Below, in pieces: positions 4,726 through 5,041 of a DNA stretch of 5,041 nucleotides. The notes beneath the pieces were generated by a model. The model saw only the letters and a list, made by a program, of their open reading frames with translations. It ran no database searches and had not been told where the DNA came from. The translations under genes were made by a program, and so were the position numbers. Each line of letters begins with the position of its first letter. Position 1 is the first letter of the stretch. This DNA is from Campylobacterota bacterium (lineage in GTDB: Bacteria; Campylobacterota; Campylobacteria; Campylobacterales; Sulfurovaceae): contig JAHZJZ010000279.1 of NCBI GenBank assembly GCA_022600655.1, positions 1-5,041 of the forward strand, written 5' to 3'.

Positions 4726-5041
4726 ATGGCTATCGTTTTTCAAAATAAAATATTACCTAACGCTTGTAAACTGATTGGTTTTTCATGGTTAATCAACCAT
4801 TTTAACTTGAATGTTCCACTACGAAACTTGTCATGTATTAGTGATAAAAGACTCGCTTCGCAAAGAGTTCAAAAAGGTCAATGGATGCTGTTTGATGCAC
4901 AATTCAATATTGATAATAGAGCATTCTCGCATTTAGAATTTTCTATTAAGCATGAAGAGATAGATTTATTGATATTGAAATATATTTTAAAAACCTTTCC
5001 AAAAAAGGAGCTTACGCAAAATATCCAATCTAATCCTAAGC
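4726..5041 (+). CDS. N-terminal fragment of a protein resembling the N-terminal region of some Fic-family proteins (runs off the right edge)
   Basis: The open frame runs from ATG 4726, preceded by an in-frame stop at 4711, to the window end: 105 codons. Residues 17-28 (IGFSWLINHFNL) and 68-86 (SHLEFSIKHEEIDLLILKY) resemble, from memory, the N-terminal extension of a group of Fic-domain proteins that read like 'IGYxWLIxxYxL ... HLEFAIKYEGINLEIL'. Fic proteins usually transfer AMP from ATP to a target protein, but the catalytic HPFxxGNGR motif would lie beyond the window, so the call cannot be confirmed here. It has no strong ribosome site. It diverges from the sHsp operon across a 234-bp region with repeated motifs. 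If not Fic, it is an unrecognised cytosolic protein; I see no signal peptide or membrane segment. Confidence 0.5.
   Translation, partial: MAIVFQNKILPNACKLIGFSWLINHFNLNVPLRNLSCISDKRLASQRVQKGQWMLFDAQFNIDNRAFSHLEFSIKHEEIDLLILKYILKTFPKKELTQNIQSNPK

Overview
The window looks like chromosomal DNA of a low-GC bacterium, most likely a Campylobacterota (Sulfurimonas/Sulfurovum/Arcobacter-like) relative. This is inferred from the AT-rich, Lys/Ile/Asn-rich proteins, good -10 boxes with weak -35 boxes, and a small NtrC-derived regulator next to a PAS sensor protein. No marker gene fixes the genus.

All genes lie on the minus strand except a partial one at the right edge, so the window reads right to left. 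Positions 4491 to 3074 hold a compact operon of three small heat shock proteins (sHsp, Hsp20/alpha-crystallin family). The first two are cytosolic paralogues. The third has a signal peptide and so should be periplasmic, but its reading frame is broken before the end of the alpha-crystallin domain; the missing strands are encoded one frame over, down to 3074. A stem-loop at 3041-3063 probably ends this operon.

A second operon starts from a consensus TATAAT box at 2935-2940. It encodes an M20 metallopeptidase of the glutamate carboxypeptidase type (2895-1795), a RimK-type ATP-grasp ligase (1778-852), a degenerate NtrC-family protein with a Fis-type helix-turn-helix (851-114), and the start of a PAS-domain protein, probably a sensor kinase (133 to beyond base 1). 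The last three are abutting or overlapping, so translational coupling is likely. The suggested theme is addition of an amino acid (probably glutamate) by the ligase, removal by the peptidase, and control by a sensor/regulator pair. The substrate cannot be read from the sequence.

The 234-bp divergent region 4492-4725 is the most structured non-coding DNA here. Its left half, transcribed as the sHsp leader, has two abutting inverted repeats (4548-4577 and 4578-4593). Its right half has three copies of a 12-bp motif near ATAAATNACTA in forward, reverse, forward order. They lie between a candidate plus-strand promoter and the partial gene at 4726, whose N-terminus resembles the N-terminal extension of some Fic-family proteins. 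No RNA genes, CRISPR arrays or insertion sequences were seen.
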